NCBI GenBank assembly: GCA_943789475.1
Contig: CALSUG010000008.1
Coordinates: forward strand, 247,053 to 311,052
Source: an uncultured Alphaproteobacteria bacterium
GTDB taxonomy: Bacteria; Pseudomonadota; Alphaproteobacteria; Micavibrionales; UBA1664
Reading direction: 5' to 3'
Length of the DNA: 64,000 nucleotides
This document shows, one piece after another, positions 28,795 to 43,435 of the stretch; within the stretch, counting starts at the first letter, position 1, and each line of letters starts with the position of its first letter. Position numbers and translations under genes: made by a program. The notes below the pieces were generated by a model that was not told the origin of the DNA, ran no database searches, and saw nothing but the letters and a program-made list of their open reading frames with translations.

Positions 28795-30204
28795 TTAGAC
28801 GGTTGGTTTGTTGTAGTGACTCATGCCAGCTGATGTGTTTTCTGCGGCAATGTCTCTTGTGATTTCAAGTGTTGATGGATCAATACCAGATAAATCTTTC
28901 ATCACAATTTCTTGTCCTACAAATATTTCGTTTCTATTATCTAATCCGTTCATATCAGCTATATTGTCAATAATGGCATTTAAAACGGTATTGCGCTCGC
29001 TGTCTGGAACACTATCTAAAATAGCGGAATAAACATCGTTGTTTTCAATAATTTTTGTAAGGTTGTCACCAGATTCTATTGTATATGATGTAACGCCTGC
29101 TTCTTGATTGGCCAGAACCTCCTGCAATGTCAAGCTCGCTTCTTCTGCATGGATGCCATCGGCTTCAACAACAGCTTCTAAGCGCTCAACAGCAATAGCG
29201 TCATTCCCAAACTGTCCATCATCTACCAAATTTTCGGCAGAAATTTTTACAACTTCACTTGTATCTGGTTCTGATAGGTCGGCCTCTGAGTGCGCCATGA
29301 TTTCTTGGGCGACAGACTCAATGATTTGCTCGGCAACTTCAGGGGCTGATTCTGCAACAACAGTTGTGGGTTCTACAAGGCCTTGATCTACTAATTCTTG
29401 GCCTGCATGTGTGCTTCCCATTTTTCCATCATCAAGGGCATCTGCTGTTACTAGTGCATCTTCAGCAAGTTTTTCGATTTCAGGTGCGCCCATATCTGCA
29501 ATAATTTCTGGTGTTGCAGATGCTACATTATTTGCGGCTTCATTTAATTGTGATTCAATTGGTGAAACGATATTATCATTATCAATGCTATCGAGGGCAT
29601 GATTTCCTAGTTCATTAACATCTGGAACATCGGGCATTATGACTGGGATGTCAGATGATGCGTTTGCTGGGTTAATAATCCCCTCTAATCCTTCAGCTAA
29701 TCCTAGGCCCATTCCTACAGCGCCAGTTGCTGTCATTAGGGCTTTTGAGATTAATTTAGCGGCTTTTTCAGGATTGTTTTTAAAGCCATCTTTAAAGCTG
29801 CCATTTCCTTCCGCTTTGATGTCTTTAAAGCTTTTGACCAGGCCTCGGGCACCAAGGGCAGCCATTGCCATGCCGCCAATACCTATCGCGGAAGTTGCTG
29901 CGGTAGGTAGTGTTGTTAAGAGGACGCCAGCGGCACCAACTATTAGGGCTGTTTTTGCAGAACTAACAAGGAGTTGTGCGCCAAATCGTCTGGCATAGCC
30001 TTTGTTTTTTTGTGAATTTACAAGGCTGTCACCAAGATGGTTTATCGCTAAAACAGGCTTTGCAATTTGTTGGCCGACCTTTATTGCAGGGGCGGGCATT
30101 TTAACTTGGCTGAAGGTGGATGTTGCTTGTTGAAAGGCGCTTTTTGCTTTTTGTGCTAGGTTTTCTTCTTGGGCCTGAAAGGGGGGGATTGTTGTAACTG
30201 TCAT
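28795..30204 (-). CDS. Uncharacterised protein with C-terminal LysM-like domain
   Basis: I do not recognise the full protein. From the ATG at 30204 it has 469 residues and begins MTVTTIPPFQAQEENLAQKA; an ATG at 30225 would add seven more and overlap the upstream gene. Residues about 85-190 are hydrophobic and rich in Gly/Ala (TALIVGAAGVLLTTLPTAAT; GIGGMAMAALGARGL), like membrane or pore-associated segments. A long acidic, probably disordered region follows. The end, VTSYTIESGDNLTKIIENN to FVGQEIVMKDL, looks like a LysM domain, which normally binds peptidoglycan. No signal peptide is evident. Confidence 0.65.
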   Translation of the reverse strand: MTVTTIPPFQAQEENLAQKAKSAFQQATSTFSQVKMPAPAIKVGQQIAKPVLAINHLGDSLVNSQKNKGYARRFGAQLLVSSAKTALIVGAAGVLLTTLPTAATSAIGIGGMAMAALGARGLVKSFKDIKAEGNGSFKDGFKNNPEKAAKLISKALMTATGAVGMGLGLAEGLEGIINPANASSDIPVIMPDVPDVNELGNHALDSIDNDNIVSPIESQLNEAANNVASATPEIIADMGAPEIEKLAEDALVTADALDDGKMGSTHAGQELVDQGLVEPTTVVAESAPEVAEQIIESVAQEIMAHSEADLSEPDTSEVVKISAENLVDDGQFGNDAIAVERLEAVVEADGIHAEEASLTLQEVLANQEAGVTSYTIESGDNLTKIIENNDVYSAILDSVPDSERNTVLNAIIDNIADMNGLDNRNEIFVGQEIVMKDLSGIDPSTLEITRDIAAENTSAGMSHYNKPTV

Positions 30205-30205
30205 A

Positions 30206-30493
30206 TTAGTTAATCTTTGTTTCATCAATTAATTTTGCAACATGTGTATATGTGTTTGGAATTTTATCGTTTTTGTCGTGTGCGATAATACCAATCTCAT
30301 CTTGCATGAGAGATAAAATTAATATGTTTTCGTCAATATCTCTAAGCCTTCCTATTTCTTTTCCTTGAGTGACAAATGAAATGGAATTGTCCTGTGATAG
30401 CTTCATGACAAGATTTCCTGGTTCGATTTTTTCTTCAATAACAAATATTGGCCTTGCATATTCATCAAACAAAACGTCAGCTGTGTTAAACAT
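30206..30493 (-). CDS. Uncharacterised small protein upstream of the LysM-type gene
   Basis: From the ATG at 30493, preceded by AAAGGGAT, the product has 95 residues and begins MFNTADVLFDEYARPIFVIE. A longer frame to 30640 adds 49 residues, but its start lies in a hairpin-forming AT-rich stretch with no ribosome-binding site, so I prefer the short form. It resembles no family I know; the pattern of short beta strands (PIFVIEEKIEPGNLVMKL, ISFVTQGKEIGRLRDID) suggests a compact soluble domain. Its stop is one base before the LysM-type ATG, so they form a pair. Confidence 0.55.
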   Translation of the reverse strand: MFNTADVLFDEYARPIFVIEEKIEPGNLVMKLSQDNSISFVTQGKEIGRLRDIDENILILSLMQDEIGIIAHDKNDKIPNTYTHVAKLIDETKIN

Positions 30494-30740
30494 TTTCTTT
30501 ATCCCTTTAATCTTTTGTTCTGATCTCAGCTTAATTATATTTCCATATGTTAAAAATTGTTTTAAGAATAGATAAAATTTGAAATAAATATCGACGCGAT
30601 CTGAAAATGCCTCAGAGACGTTGAGGGTGTTTTTTTTCATGTAAAAAACACTTGCAATTGAGGGTGTTAAAGGGTAAAACGCGTATCACACGTGAGCTCT
30701 AGAGATAAAAATTGATCGTATTTAAATAGACAAAAACCGA

Positions 30741-30746
30741 TATAAT
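30741..30746 (+). promoter_or_regulatory. Consensus -10 element of the rpoB promoter
   Basis: A perfect TATAAT lies 94 nt before the rpoB ATG. No good -35 box is seen at 16-18 nt upstream; TTGATC at 30712 is 23 nt away, too far. A transcript would start near 30752 at the foot of the hairpin described next. Confidence 0.5.
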
Positions 30747-30749
30747 GAA

Positions 30750-30788
30750 CGCGGAAAGGCAAGAGCAGCCTTCTTCTCCGCGGTTTTT
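30750..30788 (+). promoter_or_regulatory. Nested hairpin at the 5' end of the rpoB leader
   Basis: CGCGGA pairs with TCCGCG (outer stem) and AAGGC with GCCTT (inner stem), around an AAGAGCA loop, followed by GTTTTTG. The stem begins where the transcript would start. It could be an attenuator or a 5' stabilising structure for rpoBC mRNA. Confidence 0.5.
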
Positions 30789-30845
30789 GATGTTTGAACG
30801 ATTGCTAAATTAAAACGGATAAATAAAGGCCGAGGAATATTTATT

Positions 30846-33800
30846 ATGAGTGCAAAAGCCGCTAAAAAAACAAAAAACCCAAAATTTTATAATGAAGTTG
30901 ATGTTCAGTCCTATACAGGACGTAAAAAAGTGCGTCGTTCATTTGGTAAAATTCGTGAAGTTATCGAAATGCCAAACCTTATTAATGTGCAAACAAGTTC
31001 TTATGCGGAATTCTTGCAAGCGCACATTGCAAATGATGATAAGATAAAGGCAGGTCTTCAGGAAGTTTTGATGACGTCATTCCCAGTGAATGATTTTGGT
31101 GGTAAAGCCGTTCTGGATTTTGTGTCTTATGAATTTGAAGAGCCAAAATATGATGAGGAAGAATGTATTGCACGCGATATGACGTATTCTGCGCCATTGC
31201 GTGTGACGTTGCGTTTGTCAGTATTCGATATTGATGAAGACACGGGATTGAAATCAATTCGTGATATTAAAGAGCAAGATGTTTATATGGCGGATATGCC
31301 AATGATGACAAAACGCGGAACATTCATCGTGAATGGTACGGAGCGTGTTATCGTTTCACAAATGCACAGATCACCTGGTGTGTTCTTTGATCACGATGGT
31401 GGTAAATCGCATGCATCTGGTAAATTCTTGTTCTCGGCACGTGTTATTCCTTACCGTGGTTCATGGTTGGATTTTGAATATGATGCAAAAGATATATTGA
31501 ACTGTCGTATTGACCGTCGTCGTAAATTGCCTGCGACAACATTCTTGCGTGCGTTGGATTCTGCAGATACAGAAGCAGCACGTGCAGCAGCAGTGGAAAA
31601 AGGCGCAGAGCTTAACCCATTGTTGGTTCAGGGGATGACAAATGAAGAGATTCTTTCTTCGTTCTATGAGACATCAACATATAAAAAAGATAAAAAGGGC
31701 TGGAAGGCTCCGTTTGATGCGGCGCGTTACCGCGGCGTTAAGCTTGTTGATGCATTGGTTGATGCGAAGACGGGTGAGACAGTTGCGGAAGCTGGCGACA
31801 AAATGACGCCACGTAAACTGAAGAAATTGGAGGAAGCTGGATTGAAAAATATCATGGTTTCAGAAGAGCAAGTTCTGGGTAGTTTTTTGGCGATTGATTT
31901 GTTTGATGAAAATACAGGTGAAGTCGTTGCGGAGGCTGGTGAAGAAGTAACGATAGAGATGTTGGAAACTTTGGAACAGCGCGGGACAAAAGAATTGCCG
32001 TTGTTGGCGATTGATCATGTTTCAACGTCGGCGCATTTGCGTAACACGTTGATGGCAGATAAATGTGCAACACGTGAAGAGGCATTGATCGATATTTATC
32101 GTGTTATGCGTCCGGGTGAGCCGCCTACTGTTGAATCAGCAGAAAATCTATTTAATTCATTGTTCTTTGATGCTGAGCGTTATGACTTGTCAGCTGTTGG
32201 TCGTGTAAAAATGAATCAACGTTTGGATTTGAATGCTCCGGATACATTCCGTATCTTGAATAAGAAAGATATCTTGGCGATTGCTAAATATTTGGTTGAT
32301 TTGAAAGATGGTAAAGGTGATGTTGATGATATTGATAACCTTGGTAACCGTCGTGTGCGTTCAGTTGGTGAATTGATGGAAAATCAAATCCGTTTGGGTT
32401 TGACACGTATGGAACGTCCAATTCGTGAGCGTATGTCATCTGTTGAAATTGACACTTACATGCCACATGATTTGATTAATTCAAAACCATTGCAAGCGGC
32501 AGTTCGTGAATTTTTTGGATCATCACAATTGTCACAATTTATGGACCAAACGAATCCATTGTCTGAAATTACGCATAAGCGTCGTTTGTCAGCTCTTGGG
32601 CCAGGTGGTTTATCACGTGAACGCGCTGGTTTTGAAGTTCGTGACGTGCATCCAACGCACTATGGTCGTATTTGTCCGATTGAAACGCCAGAGGGGCCAA
32701 ATATTGGTTTGATTAACTCTCTGTCAACGTTCGCGCGTGTAAACAAATACGGTTTCATCGAAAGCCCTTACCGTAAGGTTGTTGAAGGTCAAGTAAGTGA
32801 TGAGGTTGTTTACCTTTCAGCAATGGAAGAGGCGCGTTATACAGTTGCGCAGGCGAACTCATCATTGAATGACAAGGGTGAATTCGTAAATGAATTTGTT
32901 TCATGTCGTCAAAATGGTGAAAACGTGATGGCAACATCAGAACAAATCGATTTGATCGATGTGTCACCGAAACAGGTTGTATCTGTTGCAGCGTCACTTA
33001 TTCCATTCTTGGAAAATGACGATGCGAACCGTGCATTGATGGGATCAAACATGATGCGTCAAGCGGTACCATTGTTACAAGCGGACGCACCATTGGTTGG
33101 TACAGGTATGGAATCAATTGTTGCGCGTGACTCTGGCGCGGCGGTAACGGCACGTCGTGCGGGTATCGTTGACCAAGTTGATGCAAAGCGTATTGTTATT
33201 CGTGCGACAGAAGATCTTGCATCTGATGAAGCGACTGTTGATATTTATCGTTTACAAAAATTCCAACGTTCAAACCAAGATACATGTTTGAACCAGCGTC
33301 CATTGGTGAGTGTTGGTGATACAATCCGTAAGGGTGATATTATCGTGGATGGTCCATCAACGGAATTGGGTGAATTGGCATTGGGTCGTAACGTTTTGGC
33401 GGCATTCATGCCATGGAATGGTTATAACTTTGAAGACTCCATTTTGGTTTCTGATCGTATCGTGAAAGATGATGTTTATACATCAATCCATATCGAAGAA
33501 TTCGAAGTTATGGCGCGTGATACAAAATTGGGCCAAGAAGAAATTACACGTGATATTCCAAATGTTGGTGAAGAGGCTCTTCGTCATTTGGATGAGGCGG
33601 GTATCGTTTATGTTGGTGCCGAGGTTCAACCAGGTGATATCTTGATTGGTAAAGTAACACCAAAAGGTGAAAGCCTGATGACACCAGAAGAAAAATTGCT
33701 TCGTGCGATCTTTGGTGAAAAGGCGTCTGATGTAAAAGATACATCATTGCGTGTTAAACCAGGTGTTGGTGGAACGATTGTTGATGTTCGTGTATTTAAC

Positions 33801-35087
33801 CGTCGCGGTGTTGATAAAGATGCGCGTGCATTACAAATTGAGAAAGAGGAAATTGTTTCTCTTGCGAAAGACCGTGATGACGAACGTGTGATTTTGGAAG
33901 GTGGTTTCTATAGCCGTCTACAAACATTATTGACGGGCGAAGAAGTTGCATCTGCACCAAAAGGAACGTTGAAAAAAGGTGACAAGATCACGAAGAAAGA
34001 TCTTGAAGCTCTACAGCGTGGTCAATGGCGTCAAATCTCTATCGTGAAAGAAGACAAGATGTCTGAAATCGAAGCGATGGGTAAAACATTTGACGAGCAA
34101 ATCGACAACTTGATGGCGCGTTTTGAAAACAAGGTTGAAAAATTACAACGTGGTGATGAATTATTACCAGGTGTGATGAAGATGGTTAAAGTCTTTGTTG
34201 CGGTTAAGCGTAAACTTCAATCAGGTGATAAAATGGCGGGTCGTCATGGTAACAAAGGGGTTATCTCTCGTGTTATGCCACAAGAAGATATGCCATACCT
34301 AGAAGACGGAACACCGGTTGATATGGTGTTGAACCCATTGGGTGTACCATCACGTATGAACGTTGGACAAATTTTGGAAACTCACCTTGGGTGGGCGGCG
34401 AAAAACCTTGGTCAACAAATCAATACAATGATTAGTGCGTTCCAAGATAAGGAAGCACCATCAAAAGATGAAATGGACGGTTTGAAAGATAAGCTTCGCG
34501 TTGTTTACGGGAATGTTTATGAAGATAAAGTTCAAAATCTTGATGATGCACAATTGGTTGAAATGTCAGGTAACCTTCGTAAAGGGGTTCCATTCGCAAC
34601 ACCAGTATTTGATGGTGCGGTTGAAAAAGACATTGATGCAATGTTGACTGAGGCTGGCCTTGAAACACATGCACAATCTGTTGTTTATGATGGACGTACG
34701 GGTGAAAAATTTGACCGTAATGTTACCGTTGGTATCATGTACATGTTGAAACTTCATCACTTGGTTGATGAAAAAATTCACGCGCGTTCAACTGGACCAT
34801 ATTCACTTGTGACACAACAACCATTGGGTGGTAAGGCTCAATTTGGTGGTCAAAGATTTGGTGAAATGGAAGTGTGGGCATTGCAAGCATACGGTGCGGC
34901 ATACACATTGCAGGAACTATTGACTGTGAAATCAGATGATGTTGCGGGTCGTGCGAAAGTATATGAAAGCATCGTTCGCGGTGAAGATAACTTTGAAATC
35001 GGTATTCCTGAATCATTTAACGTTTTGACGAAAGAGCTTCGCGCACTTGGTCTGAACATTGATTTGAAAAATACAGGAAACGCATAA
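30846..35087 (+). CDS. rpoB: DNA-directed RNA polymerase subunit beta
   Basis: The 1413-residue protein is a full RpoB. The rifampicin pocket [20 protein letters not shown] and [19 protein letters not shown] matches wild type at the positions equivalent to D516, H526 and S531, so a rifampicin-sensitive sequence is expected. [20 protein letters not shown] and the C-terminal [20 protein letters not shown] are catalytic-core landmarks. It is slightly longer than typical alphaproteobacterial RpoB. It starts its own unit with rpoC because rplJL terminates upstream. Confidence 0.99.
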   Translation: MSAKAAKKTKNPKFYNEVDVQSYTGRKKVRRSFGKIREVIEMPNLINVQTSSYAEFLQAHIANDDKIKAGLQEVLMTSFPVNDFGGKAVLDFVSYEFEEPKYDEEECIARDMTYSAPLRVTLRLSVFDIDEDTGLKSIRDIKEQDVYMADMPMMTKRGTFIVNGTERVIVSQMHRSPGVFFDHDGGKSHASGKFLFSARVIPYRGSWLDFEYDAKDILNCRIDRRRKLPATTFLRALDSADTEAARAAAVEKGAELNPLLVQGMTNEEILSSFYETSTYKKDKKGWKAPFDAARYRGVKLVDALVDAKTGETVAEAGDKMTPRKLKKLEEAGLKNIMVSEEQVLGSFLAIDLFDENTGEVVAEAGEEVTIEMLETLEQRGTKELPLLAIDHVSTSAHLRNTLMADKCATREEALIDIYRVMRPGEPPTVESAENLFNSLFFDAERYDLSAVGRVKMNQRLDLNAPDTFRILNKKDILAIAKYLVDLKDGKGDVDDIDNLGNRRVRSVGELMENQIRLGLTRMERPIRERMSSVEIDTYMPHDLINSKPLQAAVREFFGSSQLSQFMDQTNPLSEITHKRRLSALGPGGLSRERAGFEVRDVHPTHYGRICPIETPEGPNIGLINSLSTFARVNKYGFIESPYRKVVEGQVSDEVVYLSAMEEARYTVAQANSSLNDKGEFVNEFVSCRQNGENVMATSEQIDLIDVSPKQVVSVAASLIPFLENDDANRALMGSNMMRQAVPLLQADAPLVGTGMESIVARDSGAAVTARRAGIVDQVDAKRIVIRATEDLASDEATVDIYRLQKFQRSNQDTCLNQRPLVSVGDTIRKGDIIVDGPSTELGELALGRNVLAAFMPWNGYNFEDSILVSDRIVKDDVYTSIHIEEFEVMARDTKLGQEEITRDIPNVGEEALRHLDEAGIVYVGAEVQPGDILIGKVTPKGESLMTPEEKLLRAIFGEKASDVKDTSLRVKPGVGGTIVDVRVFNRRGVDKDARALQIEKEEIVSLAKDRDDERVILEGGFYSRLQTLLTGEEVASAPKGTLKKGDKITKKDLEALQRGQWRQISIVKEDKMSEIEAMGKTFDEQIDNLMARFENKVEKLQRGDELLPGVMKMVKVFVAVKRKLQSGDKMAGRHGNKGVISRVMPQEDMPYLEDGTPVDMVLNPLGVPSRMNVGQILETHLGWAAKNLGQQINTMISAFQDKEAPSKDEMDGLKDKLRVVYGNVYEDKVQNLDDAQLVEMSGNLRKGVPFATPVFDGAVEKDIDAMLTEAGLETHAQSVVYDGRTGEKFDRNVTVGIMYMLKLHHLVDEKIHARSTGPYSLVTQQPLGGKAQFGGQRFGEMEVWALQAYGAAYTLQELLTVKSDDVAGRAKVYESIVRGEDNFEIGIPESFNVLTKELRALGLNIDLKNTGNA

Positions 35088-35100
35088 ATTGAACATGTCA

Positions 35101-35122
35101 TCCCCGTATGAAAATACGGGGA
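35101..35122 (+). other. Perfect hairpin with GAAA tetraloop between rpoB and rpoC
   Basis: TCCCCGTAT and ATACGGGGA form nine perfect pairs closed by a GAAA (GNRA) tetraloop. No T tract follows, so it is not an intrinsic terminator. It may be an mRNA processing or stability element in the 81-nt rpoB-rpoC gap. Confidence 0.6.
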
Positions 35123-35168
35123 TTAAGACAGTTTTAAAGACAGAATTTTTAAAAGGCAGGACTAAAAA

Positions 35169-38100
35169 ATGAATGAATTAATGAACCTCTTTGGAAATGT
35201 GCAAGGCCCACAAAGCTTTGACGCATTACGCATCGCGATTGCATCACCTGATCAAGTGAACAGCTGGTCTTATGGTGAAGTGAAAAAGCCAGAAACAATT
35301 AACTATCGTACGTTTAAACCAGAACGGGATGGATTGTTTTGTGCACGTATCTTTGGACCAGTAAAAGATTACGAATGTCTATGTGGTAAATATAAACGCA
35401 TGAAGTTCAAAGGAATTATTTGTGAAAAATGTGGTGTTGAAGTCACATTGACAAAGGTTCGTCGTGAACGCATGGGGCACATCGATTTGGCGGCACCTGT
35501 TGCGCATATTTGGTTCTTGAAATCATTGCCATCACGCATCGGTTTGATGATGGATATGACATTGAAAGAATTGGAAAAGGTTCTTTATTTTGAATCATAC
35601 ATGGTTGTTGAACCAGGTATGACACCATTGAAAATGTATCAAACATTGACTGAAGAAGAATACATGGATGCTCAGGATGAGTATGGTGAAGAAAACTTCC
35701 GTGCATTGATTGGTGCTGAAGCTTTGAAAGAAGTTTTGTCGAATATCGATTTAGAAGAAGAAAAAGCAAAAGTTGAACAAGACTTGGCTGAAACTGGTTC
35801 TGAAATGAAGCGTAAAAAATACGTGAAACGTATTAAATTGCTTGAAGCGTTTATTTCATCAGGTACACGTCCAGAATGGATGATCATGGATACGCTTCCT
35901 GTTCTTCCACCTGAATTGCGCCCATTGGTTCCTTTGGATGGTGGTCGTTTTGCGACATCAGACTTGAACGACCTTTACCGTCGTGTGATTAACCGTAATA
36001 ACCGTTTGCACCGTTTGATCGAGCTTCGCGCTCCTGACATCATCGTGCGTAACGAAAAACGTATGTTGCAAGAATCTGTTGATGCGTTGTTTGATAACGG
36101 TCGTCGTGGTCGTGTGATTACAGGGACAAACAAACGTCCATTGAAATCATTGTCAGACATGTTGAAAGGGAAACAAGGTCGTTTCCGTCAAAACTTGCTT
36201 GGTAAGCGTGTTGATTACTCTGCGCGTTCGGTTATTACCGTTGGACCTGAATTGATGTTGCATCAATGTGGTTTGCCAAAGAAAATGGCACTCGAGCTAT
36301 TTAAACCATTCATTTACCACAAGTTAGAACTTTATGGTCATGCGTCGACTGTTAAGGCGGCCAAGAAAATGGTTGAAAAGGAAAGACCAGAAGTTTGGGA
36401 TATCCTTGAAGAATGTATTCGTGAACATCCAGTAATGTTAAACCGTGCGCCAACATTGCATAGACTTGGTATCCAAGCATTTGAACCAGTATTGGTTGAA
36501 GGTAAAGCAATTCGCTTACACCCATTGGTCTGTACTGCGTTTAACGCGGACTTTGATGGTGACCAAATGGCGGTTCACTTACCATTATCAATCGAGGCTC
36601 AATTGGAAGCACGTTGTTTGATGATGTCGACAAATAATATTTTGTCACCTTCATCAGGTAAGCCGATTATCGTTCCATCACAGGATATTGTTCTTGGTCT
36701 TTACTACATGTCATTGGAATTAGATGGCGAACAAGGTGAAGGAATGATTTTCCGTGGAACGGGTGAAATTCAACACGCATTGGCAAACAAAGAATTGTCA
36801 ATTCATGCGAAAATTAAATGTCGTTATGAAGGTGTAGATGCCGAAGGTAATAAAAAATACGAAATCGTTGAATCAACACCAGGTCGTATGATTTTGTCTG
36901 ACCTATTGCCACGTAACCCAAATGTACCATTTGATGCGTTGAACCGTGTTTTGACAAAGAAAGAAACATCAAACTTGATCGACGTAATTTACCGTCACTG
37001 TGGTCAAAAAGAGACTGTTATCTTCTGTGACCGCTTGATGAAACTTGGTTTCAAACATGCGTGTATGTCAGGTATTTCATTTGGTAAAGCGGATATGTTG
37101 ATCCCAGATGCGAAAGAAACATTGGTTTCAACTGCAACGGAAAAAACAAAAGAATTTGAACAACAATACCAAGATGGTTTGATCACAAAAGGTGAGAAAT
37201 ACAACAAGGTTATTGATATTTGGTCAGCATGTACGGATGAAGTATCCGATGCGATGATGGCGGAAATTTCTGATGTTAACAAAGTTGGATTGAACAGCGT
37301 TTATATGATGGCTCATTCTGGTGCTCGTGGATCGGCAACACAGATTCGTCAATTGGCGGGTATGCGTGGATTGATGGCGAAACCATCTGGTGAAATTATC
37401 GAAACACCGATTATTTCTAACTTTAAAGAAGGTCTGTCTGTCCTTGAATACTTTAACTCTACCCATGGTGCGCGTAAAGGTTTGGCGGATACGGCGTTGA
37501 AGACAGCGAACTCGGGTTACCTAACACGTCGTTTGGTTGATGTTGCACAAGATGTGATTGTGACTGAAGCGGATTGTGGAACGGAAAACGGTTTGACATT
37601 GCGTGCGGTTATTGATGGTGGCGATATTATCGTTCCATTGAGCGAACGTATGTTGGGTCGTGTGCCAGTTGGTGATATTACAAATCCTGAAACGGGTGAT
37701 GTTATCGTTCCTGCAGGCCAAGTTGTTGACGAAGCAATGGCTGAGGCAATTGAGACAGCAGGCGTGGATACGATCCTTGTTCGTTCTGTTTTGACATGTG
37801 ACACGGTCGAGGGATGTTGTGCCAAATGTTACGGTCGTGACCTTGCACGTGGTACAGAAGTTAACGTTGGTGAAGCGGTCGGTGTTATGGCGGCGCAATC
37901 AATTGGTGAACCTGGAACACAATTGACGATGCGTACATTCCACATTGGTGGTGCGGCGCAACGTGGTGCAGAACAATCATCAATCGAGGCGTCATTGGAT
38001 GGTACTGTTGTTATCGAAAACGAAAACACAGTTACAAATTCTGATGGTGTTGCAATTGTTATGGGTCGTAACATGGAATTGGAAATCAAAGATGCAAATG

Positions 38101-39344
38101 GTGCTGTTAAGGCATCATACCGTTTGCAATATGGTTCTAAACTTCTTGTTAAAAATGGTGCAAAGGTTAAGGCTGGTGCAACATTGTCTGATTGGGATCC
38201 ATACACAATGCCAGTGATCGTTGAAAAAGACGGTATCGCAAATTACGCTGACTTAGTTGAAGGAACTTCATTGTCTGAACAAGTTGATGATGCAACAGGT
38301 ATCGCGTCTAAGGTTGTGACTGACTGGCGTTCAACACCAAAAGGTGGTGATCTGAAACCTCGTATTTCATTGATGAGCGACAAGGGTGAGGCAATCACAT
38401 TGTCAAATGGTTTGCCTGCAAACTATTACCTATCAACGGGGGCTGTTTTGTCTATTGAAAATGGTTCTACGGTTAAAGCGGGTGACGTTATTGCACGTAT
38501 CCCACGCGAGTCATCAAAAACACGCGATATTACGGGTGGTTTGCCACGTGTGGCCGAATTGTTCGAGGCGCGACGTCCAAAAGATTTTGCTGTTATCTCT
38601 GAAATCGATGGTTACATCGAATTTGGTAAGGATTACAAGGCGAAACGTCGTATCGTTGTTAACCCAACGGATGAAAGTATGGAAGCATCTGAATACATGA
38701 TTCCAAAAGGTCGTCCATTGGCCGTTGCCGAAGGTGACTTTGTCCGTAAAGGTGACAAGATCCTTGATGGTGCGTTGGTTCCTCATGATATTTTGGAAGT
38801 TATGGGTGTTGAGGCGTTGGCTGATTACCTTGTTAACGAAATTCAAGATGTTTACCGTTTGCAAGGTGTGAAAATCGATGACAAACATATTGAGGTTATC
38901 GCACGTCAAATGATGCAAAAGGTTGAGGTTCATGAAGTTGGCGATACAACATTTGTTGTTGGTGAACAGATTGACCGCCGTGACTATGAACATGAAAACC
39001 AAAAATTCATTGATGCGGGTAAGCGCGGTGCGTTTGCGAAACCTGTTCTTCAAGGAATTACAAAGGCTTCATTGCAAACACGTTCATTCATCTCTGCGGC
39101 TTCATTCCAGGAAACAACACGTGTGTTAACGGATGCGGCAACACAAGGTAAAATGGATAAATTGCATGGTTTGAAAGAAAACGTGATCGTGGGTCGTTTG
39201 ATCCCTGCGGGTACTGGTTCATACGTGAACAAGGTTCGCAAGCTTGCGGCTGACCGTGATGCAATTGCCTTAGCGGCCCAACAATCCGCCGAAGGTGAAA
39301 TGCCAGCGATAGAAGATAATGCATCTGAAGAAGAAGCAGCGTAA
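35169..39344 (+). CDS. rpoC: DNA-directed RNA polymerase subunit beta'
   Basis: The 1391-residue protein begins [20 protein letters not shown]. The N-terminal zinc site is [21 protein letters not shown] (about 73-93). The catalytic magnesium motif [16 protein letters not shown] (about 462) is intact, and a second cysteine cluster, [13 protein letters not shown] (about 877-889), binds zinc. It completes the polymerase core. A GGCAGG ribosome-binding site precedes the ATG, and a terminator follows. Confidence 0.99.
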   Translation: MNELMNLFGNVQGPQSFDALRIAIASPDQVNSWSYGEVKKPETINYRTFKPERDGLFCARIFGPVKDYECLCGKYKRMKFKGIICEKCGVEVTLTKVRRERMGHIDLAAPVAHIWFLKSLPSRIGLMMDMTLKELEKVLYFESYMVVEPGMTPLKMYQTLTEEEYMDAQDEYGEENFRALIGAEALKEVLSNIDLEEEKAKVEQDLAETGSEMKRKKYVKRIKLLEAFISSGTRPEWMIMDTLPVLPPELRPLVPLDGGRFATSDLNDLYRRVINRNNRLHRLIELRAPDIIVRNEKRMLQESVDALFDNGRRGRVITGTNKRPLKSLSDMLKGKQGRFRQNLLGKRVDYSARSVITVGPELMLHQCGLPKKMALELFKPFIYHKLELYGHASTVKAAKKMVEKERPEVWDILEECIREHPVMLNRAPTLHRLGIQAFEPVLVEGKAIRLHPLVCTAFNADFDGDQMAVHLPLSIEAQLEARCLMMSTNNILSPSSGKPIIVPSQDIVLGLYYMSLELDGEQGEGMIFRGTGEIQHALANKELSIHAKIKCRYEGVDAEGNKKYEIVESTPGRMILSDLLPRNPNVPFDALNRVLTKKETSNLIDVIYRHCGQKETVIFCDRLMKLGFKHACMSGISFGKADMLIPDAKETLVSTATEKTKEFEQQYQDGLITKGEKYNKVIDIWSACTDEVSDAMMAEISDVNKVGLNSVYMMAHSGARGSATQIRQLAGMRGLMAKPSGEIIETPIISNFKEGLSVLEYFNSTHGARKGLADTALKTANSGYLTRRLVDVAQDVIVTEADCGTENGLTLRAVIDGGDIIVPLSERMLGRVPVGDITNPETGDVIVPAGQVVDEAMAEAIETAGVDTILVRSVLTCDTVEGCCAKCYGRDLARGTEVNVGEAVGVMAAQSIGEPGTQLTMRTFHIGGAAQRGAEQSSIEASLDGTVVIENENTVTNSDGVAIVMGRNMELEIKDANGAVKASYRLQYGSKLLVKNGAKVKAGATLSDWDPYTMPVIVEKDGIANYADLVEGTSLSEQVDDATGIASKVVTDWRSTPKGGDLKPRISLMSDKGEAITLSNGLPANYYLSTGAVLSIENGSTVKAGDVIARIPRESSKTRDITGGLPRVAELFEARRPKDFAVISEIDGYIEFGKDYKAKRRIVVNPTDESMEASEYMIPKGRPLAVAEGDFVRKGDKILDGALVPHDILEVMGVEALADYLVNEIQDVYRLQGVKIDDKHIEVIARQMMQKVEVHEVGDTTFVVGEQIDRRDYEHENQKFIDAGKRGAFAKPVLQGITKASLQTRSFISAASFQETTRVLTDAATQGKMDKLHGLKENVIVGRLIPAGTGSYVNKVRKLAADRDAIALAAQQSAEGEMPAIEDNASEEEAA

Positions 39345-39368
39345 TCTAAACATAAATATATTAAATTT

Positions 39369-39402
39369 AAAAACGCCTTGATGAAAATCATGGCGTTTTT
39401 TT
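39369..39402 (+). terminator. Intrinsic terminator of rpoBC
   Basis: AAAAACGCC and GGCGTTTTT form the outer stem. TTGAT/ATCA pairs inside with one T-T mismatch and a GAAA loop. A T run follows. It is 25 nt after the rpoC stop. Confidence 0.8.
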
Positions 39403-39404
39403 GT

Positions 39405-39433
39405 TTGACAATTTAAAAATGATTATATACATA
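39405..39433 (+). promoter_or_regulatory. Possible promoter for the 216-residue unknown gene
   Basis: TTGACA at 39405-39410, a 17-nt spacer and TACATA at 39428-39433 lie just after the rpoBC terminator and about 29 nt before the ATG at 39462. Confidence 0.4.
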
Positions 39434-39461
39434 TTTCAGTAATAATTAATGGGAGAAATAA

Positions 39462-40112
39462 ATGGAACTAGATTTTCAAACGGTAAAAAATGGTGCAAAA
39501 AATACGTACAACGCATTGAATGACAATATTGCCATCAATGCGTTTCGTTCTGGGGTGGGTAAGAGTCTCCGTCTTGTCTATAATAAATGTTCTGGGGTGG
39601 CTGTGTCGGATGAGGTGCAAGTTAATGCAGATCGTGTGATGGAACGTCATGTTGATTATTTCGTGAACAAGGGAATTAATCCATTGAATATTGCGGCGTT
39701 TACGCTTAGCCATGATACGCCAGTTGGTATGGCGGCTTATGGTCTTGTGACGACGCTTGAAATGGGAACTGCAATAGCAAGCACTCGCCGCGCAAAACAA
39801 GGTGAATTGGATCAAGAGCCGTTAACACAATGGATTGGCACGCGATCATTGCTTGCCGCAGGGTTGGTTGCGGTTGCATATACACAAGGGTTAAATGTTG
39901 CTGAGGCGTGGAATGTGCTTAAAGATGATCTTGCAAATATTCGTTTCTTTACGGCTGAACGTCTTGTTTGGGATGATATGTTGGAAATGGCACTGCATAG
40001 TGCAAATGCCGTTGGTGCATTGTATGTGGCTGCGTCTAAAAATTTATGGCAACGTGATGTTTATACAGCTGATTCACAGGTAAGTGAGGTGAAAACTAAA
40101 TTGGCGATGTAA
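39462..40112 (+). CDS. Uncharacterised 216-residue protein
   Basis: I do not recognise a family. The ATG follows GGGAGAAATAA. The protein starts MELDFQTVKNGAKNTYNALN. Moderately hydrophobic, Ala-rich segments (about 88-105, 125-145 and 178-193) suggest helices that may associate with the membrane, but they are not clear transmembrane segments. It stands alone between the rpoBC terminator and the rpsL promoter. Confidence 0.65.
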   Translation: MELDFQTVKNGAKNTYNALNDNIAINAFRSGVGKSLRLVYNKCSGVAVSDEVQVNADRVMERHVDYFVNKGINPLNIAAFTLSHDTPVGMAAYGLVTTLEMGTAIASTRRAKQGELDQEPLTQWIGTRSLLAAGLVAVAYTQGLNVAEAWNVLKDDLANIRFFTAERLVWDDMLEMALHSANAVGALYVAASKNLWQRDVYTADSQVSEVKTKLAM

Positions 40113-40172
40113 AATCGTCTTTGTGAACTTTGTTCAAGGCAAGACTTTCTTTACCTTTTGTTCATTTTTCCC

Positions 40173-40202
40173 TTGACGGGATGGGGGTATCCATCATATA
40201 AC
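40173..40202 (+). promoter_or_regulatory. Promoter upstream of rpsL-rpsG-fusA-tuf
   Basis: TTGACG at 40173-40178 followed after 18 nt by TATAAC at 40197-40202 (or CATATA after 16 nt) fits a housekeeping promoter. It leaves a leader of about 160 nt before rpsL, in which I see no clear terminator. Confidence 0.5.
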
Positions 40203-40367
40203 ACGCACACATGAATGAATCGGGTGGTTATCCACATGACAGATTCCTCTTCAAACGCTTGTGTTTCTTGACTTAATAGAAACATTGTCGATTGATGAAA
40301 AATCTTTCACGTTGTCCCCCCTGAAGTAAATAAAGTTTTAAAACTAGATAGTAAGGAGTTTGGCCAT

Positions 40368-41284
<917 letters not shown>

Positions 41285-41317
41285 GAAATTAAAAGTTAGA
41301 TTTAGGAACATAATAAA

Positions 41318-43402
<2,085 letters not shown>

Positions 43403-43435
43403 TCAGTTTAGAAATTAAAACTAAGGAGCACGATA

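Noticed and set aside
30627-30652. GTGTTTTTT/AAAAAACAC inverted repeat upstream of the small gene near rpoB
   Set aside because: Very A+T-rich and weak; could be a chance hairpin. It was used only to disfavour the long start at 30640.
37517-39391. Several long minus-strand frames inside rpoC
   Set aside because: They follow rpoC codon structure antisense, have no ribosome-binding sites and odd composition.
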